Assembly (NCBI GenBank): GCA_030650265.1
Contig: JAUSEJ010000079.1
Location: 1 to 10,847, forward strand
Source of the DNA: Dehalococcoidia bacterium
Lineage (GTDB): Bacteria; Chloroflexota; Dehalococcoidia; JACPQF01
DNA length: 10,847 nt
Direction of reading: 5' to 3'
Position numbers and translations under genes: made by a program. Below the pieces are notes generated by a model. It was not told the origin of the DNA. It did no database searches and worked only from the letters and a program-made list of their open reading frames with translations. The number at the start of each line of letters is the position of its first letter. The first letter of the stretch is position 1. Below, piece by piece: positions 1 to 5,991 of the stretch.

Positions 1-924
1 TTCGCCAATTTTGTGCGGGCCTTCGTCGGCCACTACAGTGTCGCCCCCTATAACGTCACCAATTGGGAGTTCTTCAACGAAGGCGACAATACCGATATGG
101 GCCAGATCGGATCATTCCTTGGTGGCTGCTTTGGCAACGACCCCGCCGCCTATGTGGACATGCTCCACATCGCCTACGATACGGTCAAGCAAATCAATCC
201 GGAAGCCAAGGTCCTCCCGGGCGGCTTCGCCCACGAGTCGGACCCCAGTTTCTTCAACTTCAAATTCATCGACCAAATTCTGGCCTTGGGCGCTGCCAGA
301 TACTTCGACGTCATGAACATTCACTACTATTCCTGTTACGCTCCCGTTTGGGCTGCTTACGGCCCCGATGTCATCGGCAAGGTGACGGCAGTGCGCCAAC
401 TCATGGCTCGCTACGGCGTCGACAAGCCGGTGGCGGTGACGGAGATCGGGTATGTCAACAGCCACAGAGAGGCCGACGATTTCCAGGAAAAGCAAGCGCA
501 GTACGCCACCAAAGTGCTGGCAAGGGCCAAAGCTGCTGACCTCTATACAATTATCTGGTTCTCTCTCTTTGATTGGAACGAAAGGGAATATCCCTACGGT
601 CTTATCAATCTCCAGGTACAACCTCGTCAGGCCTACCTTGCCTTCCAGGTGGCCGCCGCCCAGTTCGGCAGCGCAAAGTTCGAACGCCAGATATCTTCCG
701 CCGAGATCGGCGCCACCGGCCCTGTGGAAGGCTACATCTTCGAGGCGGGAGGAAAAGAACGCTGGGTCCTGTGGTCGGAAATGGGGAACGTCCAGGTAAC
801 CCTCCCCCCCGGAGTCTCCAGCGCGCAGAACAACGCTGGCCAGCCCTCCACACATATCAACAGCGCTTCTCCCGGAGGCACGGTAACCCTCGGCGAAAGC
901 CCGTTGTACATGTCACTAAGATAG
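1..924 (+). CDS. Glycoside hydrolase, clan GH-A type (GH39/GH5-like), 3' part only
   Basis: The frame is open from base 1 to the TAG at 922-924, so the N-terminus, any signal peptide and the first barrel strands lie outside the window; 307 residues remain. Two clan GH-A catalytic signatures are visible. NWEFFNEGD (Glu codon 79-81) fits the acid/base Asn-Glu pair. VAVTEIGY (Glu codon 442-444) fits the nucleophile at the end of barrel strand 7. FDVMNIHYYS and IIWFSLFDWNE match strands 6 and 8. From about base 660 the protein changes to a Gly/Val/Thr-rich beta domain ending in SPLYMSLR, as is common at the C-terminus of GH39-like enzymes. By family it should hydrolyse a beta-linked glycan outside the cytoplasm; the substrate cannot be told. 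The gene converges on the phosphoesterase gene with 17 bp between the stops. The family-level call is firm; the exact GH number is not. Confidence 0.8.
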   Translation, partial: FANFVRAFVGHYSVAPYNVTNWEFFNEGDNTDMGQIGSFLGGCFGNDPAAYVDMLHIAYDTVKQINPEAKVLPGGFAHESDPSFFNFKFIDQILALGAARYFDVMNIHYYSCYAPVWAAYGPDVIGKVTAVRQLMARYGVDKPVAVTEIGYVNSHREADDFQEKQAQYATKVLARAKAADLYTIIWFSLFDWNEREYPYGLINLQVQPRQAYLAFQVAAAQFGSAKFERQISSAEIGATGPVEGYIFEAGGKERWVLWSEMGNVQVTLPPGVSSAQNNAGQPSTHINSASPGGTVTLGESPLYMSLR

Positions 925-941
925 GATATGGCTGGCTCACT

Positions 942-1805
942 TCATCTCGCTCGGGACGGGTGCAAAGTTATCAACGTCACCTCGGGCGGACAGTTGATCC
1001 TGATTGGCGGGTTGATGACCCCGAGGCCCCTGTTAACGTAGACCAGAGTCCTGGAAGCCTGGTAGAGCCCTTCCGGATACTTCAGACCGAAGGAGGGCAG
1101 AACAGGCCGACCAAAGCCCGGGATATTGACCTGCCCGCCATGGGTATGGCCGGAAAGCTGGATTCCGACCTTCGCCGGAACGTTATCGGCAAAGTCTGGC
1201 TCGTGGCAGAGGAGAACGACGGGGGCGCCCGCAGGCAGCGGTCGCAAAGCCCTTTGGAGGTCGGGTCGCCCGGAAAAGACATCGTCGACGCCGGCAAGCC
1301 AGAGGCCGGTTGAAGTATCGACGTTGGTGGCGGAATTAGTCAGCAGATCGATGCCATTCCTCAGCAATGCCTCACTGACAACCCGGGGATCGGTCCAGTA
1401 GTCATGGTTGCCAAGGACAGCGAAACGTCCGAGACGGGCATCAAGGCGACCAAGCTCCACCGCCGCGCCGGCGACGAGGCCCGCATCGTGGTAGGCAAAA
1501 TCGCCGGTCAAAACGACCAAATCCGGTTTCAAGGTATTTGCCAAATCGACCCCCCGCCGAATGTCGGCAACCGTAAACCGGGGCCCGATATGAATATCGC
1601 TCAATTGCACGATGCGAAGAGGCGGCGCCCCTGGCGGCAGTCCAGCGATATTGACCTCGACCTTCTCGACCACCGGTTTGTAAGGCGCCACAACCGCCGA
1701 GAACAGGGCCGCTGATCCAAGTCCACTGCCTACTCCAAACGCAGAAAGCGCCGCCATTCGCAGGAAAGAGCGGCGCGAGAACCGACCAGATCCATTGGAC
1801 GTCAT
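942..1805 (-). CDS. Tat-exported metallophosphoesterase (YkuE/YaeI-like)
   Basis: This is a calcineurin-like metallophosphoesterase of 287 residues. The full motif set is present in order: SDIH (D70, H72), LTGDF (D102), LGNHDY (N133, H134), LLCHEPD (H201) and SGHTHGGQ (H220, H222). These residues bind two metal ions and hydrolyse a phosphoester. The N-terminus carries a twin-arginine signal, SRRSFLRM at residues 10-17, followed by a hydrophobic stretch to about residue 41, so export in folded form is expected. The open frame extends upstream to 1985, but ATG 1805 is preferred because it places the Tat motif at the N-terminus and avoids overlap with the DUF5666 gene. YkuE relatives are Tat substrates linked to the cell wall or to lipid (UDP-diacylglucosamine-type) substrates; the substrate here is inferred only. 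It is the last gene of the minus-strand cluster, 106 bp after the DUF5666 stop, and the gap contains a strong inverted repeat. Confidence 0.9.
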   Translation of the reverse strand: MTSNGSGRFSRRSFLRMAALSAFGVGSGLGSAALFSAVVAPYKPVVEKVEVNIAGLPPGAPPLRIVQLSDIHIGPRFTVADIRRGVDLANTLKPDLVVLTGDFAYHDAGLVAGAAVELGRLDARLGRFAVLGNHDYWTDPRVVSEALLRNGIDLLTNSATNVDTSTGLWLAGVDDVFSGRPDLQRALRPLPAGAPVVLLCHEPDFADNVPAKVGIQLSGHTHGGQVNIPGFGRPVLPSFGLKYPEGLYQASRTLVYVNRGLGVINPPIRINCPPEVTLITLHPSRAR

Positions 1806-1827
1806 TGCTTGTCCAGCCTCGATGCGA

Positions 1828-1861
1828 CGATTGGCCTGCCACTTCGGTATCAGGCCAATCG
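1828..1861. repeat. 11-bp perfect inverted repeat between DUF5666 and phosphoesterase genes
   Basis: CGATTGGCCTG (1828-1838) is the exact reverse complement of CAGGCCAATCG (1851-1861), with a 12-nt loop. In the minus-strand transcript it would form a strong hairpin about 23 nt before the phosphoesterase start codon. No T-run follows on either strand, so it is not a canonical intrinsic terminator. It could be an RNA processing or stability element, a partial terminator, or a dyad operator. Confidence 0.75.
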
Positions 1862-1911
1862 GACACCAAACAGCACACCCATCACATAACAGAATGTTGA
1901 TGCGCTCTGAT

Positions 1912-2730
1912 CTATCGCACCGCCGCCACTTGTCCGGCAGGGATAATTTGAATCGCGGTCGCCTTCGACGTGCCGCTAGAGTCAATTTGCCCTGTTACAA
2001 GCACAGTTTGGCCTGCCTTGATGTCTTGAAGGTTGCCCTCTCCCATTTTCTGCAGAGCCGTCGCGCTACTTACCTTTACCTTGCTTGAGGCGCCTGCCTG
2101 GGTCTTGACACTAACGGTATCGCCGCTTACAGCTTCAATGGTGCCTGCTAGCATGGTGCCGCGCTGAGCTTGAGCTCCCGGAGTGCCGGCCTGCGGTGTT
2201 GCCTGCTGTCCTCCTCTTTGGCCGCTCCCCTGATTCGGCCCGCTTCCCTGATTCTGGCCTGCCGGATTACCCTGGCCGAATTGACCAGATAATCCACCAG
2301 CGCCTGCACGCCCACCCGCCAGCAATCCTACCTCTATCATAGTAGCCGCAACAGTGCCATCAGCCTGCAGTTCGCCAGTGGCGACGACCGTGTCTCCAAC
2401 TTTAAGGTCAGCGACCTTGACGTCGGTGGTCTTCTGCACCTTGGTTTCGCTATTCGTCGACACCTGAACTCGGCCGCTCTGAGCAACGAGCACGAAGCCG
2501 CTCGCGGTAACGCTGTCGACCGTTCCCAAGGTACCGCCTTGCCCGCCAGTCTGACCAGACGAGTTGCTCTGTCCACTGCCGGACCCGCTCGTTTGCGTCG
2601 GTTGGACCGCGGCCACCGTTGTGCCGCCACTCTTCCCGTTTAGCCTGGCCTGTGCGGCGCCCGCGCCAGCGCCAACCGCCAAACCGACTATGATTGAAGC
2701 CACCAGGGCTATCATAAACCGACCTCGCAT
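1912..2730 (-). CDS. Secreted protein with two DUF5666 domains
   Basis: The product has 272 residues. ATG 2730 is chosen over an upstream in-frame ATG (2778) because AAGGAGGT lies 7 nt before it and because a signal-peptide-like N-terminus then begins directly (MRGRF, hydrophobic 6-26, Ala-rich cleavage region AGAAQA). Residues about 67-135 and 194-264 are two related beta-rich units, each with a G-x-V/I-D/E-x-V start, a V-K/A-x-G-D/Q-x-V-x-V/A-T/V-G core and a T-A-x-x-I-x-V/I end, typical of DUF5666, an OB-like fold of unknown function. The linker (138-192) is made largely of Gly, Gln, Pro and Ala and includes a 6-residue repeat encoded by an 18-bp tandem repeat at 2224-2259. No catalytic residues are evident. 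The TAA of the upstream 66-residue gene lies 13 bp before this start and contributes to the Shine-Dalgarno, so the two are very probably cotranscribed and coupled. The domain call is strong; the function is unknown. Confidence 0.85.
   Translation of the reverse strand: MRGRFMIALVASIIVGLAVGAGAGAAQARLNGKSGGTTVAAVQPTQTSGSGSGQSNSSGQTGGQGGTLGTVDSVTASGFVLVAQSGRVQVSTNSETKVQKTTDVKVADLKVGDTVVATGELQADGTVAATMIEVGLLAGGRAGAGGLSGQFGQGNPAGQNQGSGPNQGSGQRGGQQATPQAGTPGAQAQRGTMLAGTIEAVSGDTVSVKTQAGASSKVKVSSATALQKMGEGNLQDIKAGQTVLVTGQIDSSGTSKATAIQIIPAGQVAAVR
2224..2259. repeat. 18-bp tandem repeat in DUF5666 linker
   Basis: Two 18-bp units (2224-2241 and 2242-2259) differ at two positions and share CCCTGATTC at the same place. 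They encode the Gln/Gly/Asn/Ser hexapeptide duplication in the linker (about residues 159-171). This is a slippage-type coding repeat, likely to vary in copy number between strains, and has no obvious role beyond linker length. Confidence 0.55.
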
Positions 2731-2743
2731 CGAATCTACCTCC

Positions 2744-2944
2744 TTAAGGCCAATAATGGTCATAGAATAGCGTATCATATAGCGCTTTGCCCATAGTGCA
2801 TACGACTATAAGCGCTGCCACAGGCAACCGCACAGTGGCCAGCAAACTATCGGCAGGAAAGAATCCCAACATCAGAGCCACGCACAAGGCCAGGACCAGC
2901 CCCAGCCAGACTCTATCGATAAAGCGCAAGACTAAACGCCGCAT
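2744..2944 (-). CDS. Small two-helix membrane protein, unknown family
   Basis: This 66-residue protein is not recognised as a known family. It begins MRRLVLRFIDRV, a basic amphipathic start, followed by two hydrophobic segments (about 13-30 and 37-55) separated by FPADSLL, and it ends in the aromatic tail LYDTLFYDHYWP. Positive charges at the N-terminus suggest the N-in orientation. Support for a real gene: GAGGGG sits a few bases upstream of the ATG, its hydrophobicity is coherent, and its TAA stop merges with the Shine-Dalgarno (TAAGGAGGT) of the DUF5666 gene 13 bp downstream, which implies translational coupling. It would be the first gene of a three-gene envelope cluster with the DUF5666 protein and the Tat phosphoesterase. 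A role as membrane partner or small regulator of those proteins is speculation. Confidence 0.7.
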   Translation of the reverse strand: MRRLVLRFIDRVWLGLVLALCVALMLGFFPADSLLATVRLPVAALIVVCTMGKALYDTLFYDHYWP

Positions 2945-3113
2945 ATGTCCCCTCGGCTACCAAAGACCAGTATTGTTCGCCTTCTGCCAGCGGCGATGGG
3001 CATCGATGAAGTTGAGACCCGATGATCATGTCAAGCATCGCCGGTGCAGCCCGGAGAGCTTATTGGTCGCAGAGCCAGCGAGGCAGTTCTCGTACTCTGC
3101 GAAAGAAACAGTT
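2945..3113. other. Intergenic region between ABC ATPase and small membrane protein genes
   Basis: No gene is seen in these 169 bp on either strand. On the minus strand there is an exact TTGACA (plus positions 3029-3034), but the best hexamer 17 bp downstream, CTTCAT, is a poor -10, so this is only a weak promoter candidate for the 66-residue gene and its followers. No T-rich hairpin that could terminate the ABC transcript was found. Transcription from the ABC gene may therefore continue into the cluster. Confidence 0.35.
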
Positions 3114-3857
3114 CTAGACCTCCTCTTTGAGAAGAGTGGTCAGAATCTCCTGTGCTATGAGCTGTGTTCGAACAGCTTCATCCGACGTGATTCGACCGTC
3201 TCGCACCTGGATAATACGATTTGTGTGTGCGGCAATATCGTGCTCGTGTGTCACGAAGATCACCGTTATCCCGTCCTCGCTATTCAACCGTTGGAAGATC
3301 GCCATGATCTCCTCGCTCGACCGTGTATCCAGGTTTCCCGTTGGCTCGTCCGCTAGAATGATCGCCGGCCGGTTGACCAACGCCCGGTCGATGGCCACTC
3401 GCTGTTGATGCCCGCCCGACAACTGGTTTGGTTTGTTGTGAACTCTATCGGCCAGTCCGACCCTGTCTAGAGCCTCGAGGGCGCGGCTTCTCTTGTTTGG
3501 CGCGCCAGCGTAAATCAAAGGCAACTCGACATTGTCCAGCGCCGACGTTCGGGAAAGTAGGTTGAAAGTTTGGAAGACGAAGCCGATTTTCTTGTTCCGT
3601 ACGGCTGCCAACTCGTCATCTCCCAGCTTCGATACCTCCAGACCATCTAGCCAGTACTTGCCTGACGTTGGTTGATCAAGGCAGCCAAGGACATTCATCA
3701 AGGTCGATTTCCCCGAGCCCGAAGGCCCCATGATCGCTATCAGTTCTCCCGGCTTTATCTCTACAGAAACGCCGCGCAAAGCGTGAACATCGATCGTGCC
3801 CGTCTTGTAAACTTTGCTCAGGTCTTCCACCTTTATGGCAAGTTGAGTGCTTGTCAA
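3114..3857 (-). CDS. ABC transporter ATP-binding protein, MacB/LolD type
   Basis: The product has 247 residues, the normal size for this class. Motifs in order: Walker [10 protein letters not shown] (about 44-52), Q-loop VFQTFNLL, signature LSGGHQQR, Walker [13 protein letters not shown] with D-loop, and H-loop VTHEHD. Close relatives power mechanotransmission-type or lipoprotein-release transporters together with FtsX/MacB-fold permeases, at the inner face of the membrane. Two positions depart from the family norm LSGGQQQRVAIARAL: Gln is His after LSGG, and Ala is Asp in VAIDRAL. No permease gene adjoins it on either side, although a strong GAGGAGG lies at its 3' end. The start is TTG 3857, with AGAGGAG just upstream; no better in-frame start precedes Walker A. 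It is 103 bp downstream of the TPR gene and probably has its own promoter. The family is certain; partner and substrate are unknown. Confidence 0.92.
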   Translation of the reverse strand: MTSTQLAIKVEDLSKVYKTGTIDVHALRGVSVEIKPGELIAIMGPSGSGKSTLMNVLGCLDQPTSGKYWLDGLEVSKLGDDELAAVRNKKIGFVFQTFNLLSRTSALDNVELPLIYAGAPNKRSRALEALDRVGLADRVHNKPNQLSGGHQQRVAIDRALVNRPAIILADEPTGNLDTRSSEEIMAIFQRLNSEDGITVIFVTHEHDIAAHTNRIIQVRDGRITSDEAVRTQLIAQEILTTLLKEEV

Positions 3858-3884
3858 TCTTCTCCTCTATGTTGCGTTGTTTGT

Positions 3885-3927
3885 ATTCTAGCGACCCTTT
3901 GTGAAGAACTTGTGAAATCAATCATAA
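3885..3927 (-). promoter_or_regulatory. Candidate activator-dependent promoter of ABC ATPase gene
   Basis: Read on the minus strand, a -10-like TAGAAT (plus 3885-3890) lies 27 bp before the TTG start with no recognisable -35. At the -35 position are two exact TTCACA hexamers 5 bp apart (11-bp period; plus 3900-3905 and 3911-3916), preceded in phase by a degenerate TTATGA (3922-3927). Direct hexamers with one-turn spacing next to a lone -10 are the layout used by PhoB/PhoP (OmpR-family) response regulators. The pattern is seen; the regulator is inferred, and no response-regulator gene is present in the window. Confidence 0.4.
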
Positions 3928-3960
3928 GAGGTTGTCGTCCCCGCAAAGTGCGCCGACAGG

Positions 3961-5064
3961 CTAACGGCCTTCGACGGCAGCCATACCCTGCCTGGCCATG
4001 GCCTGACCGCCGTTCAGGCTCAGGGCCTTCTGGAACCTGTCCCTGGCTTCAGCATAGCGCCCCAGGAAGTAGTAACACCAGCCCAACCCGGCCTGGCCTT
4101 CGGCGTTCCCCGGCTGACGCTCCAAGAGTCGTTCGAAGGCCGTCTTCGCCTGACTGTAGTCCTTTCCAAAGTAGTTTGACCATGCCAGATAACTTAGAGC
4201 CGGTATGTAGGCGCCATCCACTTCCACGGCCTTGGTAAACTGGCCGACGGCTTCTCCATATTCTTGTTTATTGTAATAGAGAAGACCGAGGTTGTAGTAG
4301 GCCCTCGGGTTAGAAGAATCGAGTTCCACGGCCTTCTGATACTGTGTCACTGCCATTTCGTCATTTCTCTGAGCCCGATACACCGACCCGAGATCCACGT
4401 AGATGTAGCCAAAATTGGGATTCAAGTGTATTGCCTGCTCGTAGGCTGTAATCGCACCAGCTTGATCGCCTGCACCAGCCAGAACATAGCCAAGAGTTCG
4501 GAGCGCATCCACACTGGAGGGGTCCATTCCGACGGCCTTCTTGGCCAGCTCCAGAGCCCTGGGATACTGCCCGATGTCGGCGTAGACCTCCGCGAGAAAA
4601 GCAGTGGCCTCGGCGTTGTCCGGAGCGAGCTGGACGGCCTTTTGAGCCGCTGGCAGCCCTTTTTCGGGGTCACCACTCCAGTCGTAGGCCATGGCCAAAT
4701 TTGCCCACGCCTCCCCACTCCCGGGATCAAGTTCGACAGCTTTCAGTCCGAATTCGATCGAATCGGAATTCCGGTTCAATAGCGCCGCTGTCTTGGCCAA
4801 CCGGGCATAGGCCACAGCATTGTCCGGACTATCGGCGATCACCGCCTTGTAAGCATCGAAGGCGAGAGCGAACTTGCCCCCGACGTATAGTTTGTCAGCC
4901 CGCCCCATCAGGTCCACAACCGACTGTTCCGGCAATTGCTCGATTGACTCGGGCGATTCTGCATGGTACATGAAAAGATATACGGTAGTAACGATTACAG
5001 TCGTGCAGAAGGTCAAGATGGCAACAACCAGGCGATTTGGCTTTCTCTTGTGTCTGAAATCCAT
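3961..5064 (-). CDS. Membrane-anchored tetratricopeptide repeat protein
   Basis: The product has 367 residues. A short basic N-terminus (MDFRHKRKPNR) is followed by one transmembrane helix (about 11-32), so the bulk should be anchored and probably face outside. From about residue 49 to 354 the chain is nine consecutive 34-residue TPR units, near 49, 83, 117, 151, 185, 219, 253, 287 and 321. They keep the usual pattern (A/G at position 8, Y/F at 11, A at 20 and 27, then D/P-x-N/S), as in YYNLGLLYYNKQEYGEAVGQF. Such superhelices are protein-binding scaffolds; no enzymatic domain is present. The ATG at 5064 follows AAGAGG, and an extended -10 promoter lies 29 bp upstream of it. It leads the minus-strand gene series, 103 bp before the ABC ATPase. 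The partner is unknown; a link to the ABC protein or the envelope cluster is inferred from position only. Confidence 0.9.
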   Translation of the reverse strand: MDFRHKRKPNRLVVAILTFCTTVIVTTVYLFMYHAESPESIEQLPEQSVVDLMGRADKLYVGGKFALAFDAYKAVIADSPDNAVAYARLAKTAALLNRNSDSIEFGLKAVELDPGSGEAWANLAMAYDWSGDPEKGLPAAQKAVQLAPDNAEATAFLAEVYADIGQYPRALELAKKAVGMDPSSVDALRTLGYVLAGAGDQAGAITAYEQAIHLNPNFGYIYVDLGSVYRAQRNDEMAVTQYQKAVELDSSNPRAYYNLGLLYYNKQEYGEAVGQFTKAVEVDGAYIPALSYLAWSNYFGKDYSQAKTAFERLLERQPGNAEGQAGLGWCYYFLGRYAEARDRFQKALSLNGGQAMARQGMAAVEGR

Positions 5065-5092
5065 TCGAGCCTCTTAACACGAGTTGAAGCCA

Positions 5093-5101
5093 ATTATACC
5101 A
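5093..5101 (-). promoter_or_regulatory. Extended -10 promoter of TPR gene
   Basis: On the minus strand the sequence reads TGGTATAAT, a full consensus extended -10 (TATAAT at plus 5093-5098). No hexamer resembling TTGACA stands 16-18 bp upstream; the two TTGACT copies nearby are at wrong distances (7 and 37 bp). An extended -10 can work without a -35. The transcript would start near 5086, giving a leader of about 22 nt with AAGAGG before the ATG at 5064. Confidence 0.6.
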
Positions 5102-5194
5102 CCTCAGTCAATGAACGGTAGTAAAGACAACATGAAGTCAACTAGCAATCAACTCTGCCTTGCTTTCTCTCTCCGATATTTGCTATCTAAAGCA

Positions 5195-5222
5195 TTGACA
5201 AGCAAGCCAAGTCTGATATAAT
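5195..5222 (+). promoter_or_regulatory. Consensus sigma70 promoter of DUF4013 gene
   Basis: TTGACA (5195-5200) and TATAAT (5217-5222) are both exact consensus, separated by 16 bp, and the -10 is extended (TGA before TATAAT). Transcription should begin near 5229, leaving about 75 nt before the GTG start. This is the strongest-looking promoter in the window. Confidence 0.8.
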
Positions 5223-5246
5223 AGCGATATCCAGGCGGGCAATGTA

Positions 5247-5300
5247 ATGGAAGACCCATGGAGAAGTCAGTGCGTTCCAAATATTTTTGAGGAGGAATGA
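5247..5300 (+). other. Possible 17-codon leader ORF upstream of DUF4013 gene
   Basis: ATG 5247 opens a 17-codon frame (MEDPWRSQCVPNIFEEE) ending in TGA at 5298-5300, three bases before the GTG of the DUF4013 gene and in the same frame. A weak GGCGGG lies 7 nt before the ATG. Its last codons overlap the downstream Shine-Dalgarno (GAGGAGG, 5289-5295), so translation through it could affect access to that site. It contains no run of one amino acid as in attenuator peptides, and chance occurrence is quite possible. Confidence 0.25.
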
Positions 5301-5303
5301 CTC

Positions 5304-5978
5304 GTGGAGATCGGTAAGGCGTTCAGTTATGTCTTCGATGATGAGAAATGGATAAACAAAGTTCTCATCGGCGCGCTCTTTGCCCTGTTGGGAAGTCTCG
5401 TTGTTGGCTGGTTCTTTGTTCTCGGGTATGTTCTCGAAGTTATGCAGAACGTGAGCGAGGGCAAAGAACGACCGTTGCCAGAATGGGATAATCTTGGCGA
5501 CAAACTCAGCAAGGGATTCATGTTCTTCGTCGTCATTCTTATCTACATGCTGCCAATACTCGTCATCTCCATTTGTGCGTCGGTAGGAGGGGGAATGGCC
5601 GGATCGGGCAATAACGCCGCTGCTACCATTGGCGGTATCATCTCGGCCATTGTGAGCTGCCTTGGCTTCATCTACTACATTGTCCTTACAGTGGCCATCC
5701 CGGCGATTATGATCCGGTATGCGGCTACTCGCAGCGTAAGCGCCTGCCTCCAGTTTGGCCAGATCATTAGCTTTATTACTGGCAATATGAGCAATTACAT
5801 CATCGTTGTGCTATTGAGCGTTGTGGCCTATATCATCGCCGGTATCGGCACCATCGCCTGCTTCATCGGCGTCTTCGCAACCAGTTTCTATGCTCTCATG
5901 ATCATCGCCCATCTATTGGGCCAGTTAACTCGCATCACTGGAACAGCAGCCGGCTCCGGTGAAGTTACACCCGCATAG
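5304..5978 (+). CDS. DUF4013 family integral membrane protein
   Basis: The product has 224 residues and the usual DUF4013 layout. The start MEIGKAFSYVFDDEKWINKVLIG (shown in part: F-D-D-E-K-W-I-N-K) is the conserved short cytoplasmic lead-in, followed by hydrophobic segments near 20-46, 71-95, 106-138, 163-185 and 183-207. The loop between the first two contains the family hallmark LPEWDN (58-63). The function of the family is not established; it is a polytopic membrane protein with Gly/Ala-rich helices. GTG 5304 is the start because GAGGAGG lies 8 nt upstream, while the nearer ATG (5297) is in another frame and stops after six codons. It is transcribed alone from a consensus promoter, divergent from the TPR gene, and converges on the MFS gene with only 13 bp between stops and no T-rich terminator. 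Confidence 0.87.
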   Translation: MEIGKAFSYVFDDEKWINKVLIGALFALLGSLVVGWFFVLGYVLEVMQNVSEGKERPLPEWDNLGDKLSKGFMFFVVILIYMLPILVISICASVGGGMAGSGNNAAATIGGIISAIVSCLGFIYYIVLTVAIPAIMIRYAATRSVSACLQFGQIISFITGNMSNYIIVVLLSVVAYIIAGIGTIACFIGVFATSFYALMIIAHLLGQLTRITGTAAGSGEVTPA

Positions 5979-5991
5979 GTTTTCTCGATTC

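Noticed and set aside
112..855. Long 247-codon open frame on the minus strand
   Set aside because: It lies wholly antisense to the glycoside hydrolase, which shows catalytic motifs and a family-like layout; the antisense product has no recognisable domain and is a GC-driven shadow.
1806..1985. Upstream extension of the phosphoesterase frame (60 extra residues)
   Set aside because: It would overlap the DUF5666 gene and place a basic, Cys-containing stretch before the Tat signal; ATG 1805 puts SRRSFLRM at the correct N-terminal position.
2731..2778. Upstream in-frame ATG (2778) for the DUF5666 gene
   Set aside because: It overlaps the 66-residue gene and has no good ribosome-binding site, whereas ATG 2730 has AAGGAGGT at ideal spacing and starts a signal peptide.
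5138..5154. TCAACT-N5-TCAACT direct repeat in the TPR-DUF4013 promoter region
   Set aside because: A single 6-bp repeat pair in AT-rich sequence, about 40 bp from the nearest -10 and not aligned with any promoter; chance is a sufficient explanation.
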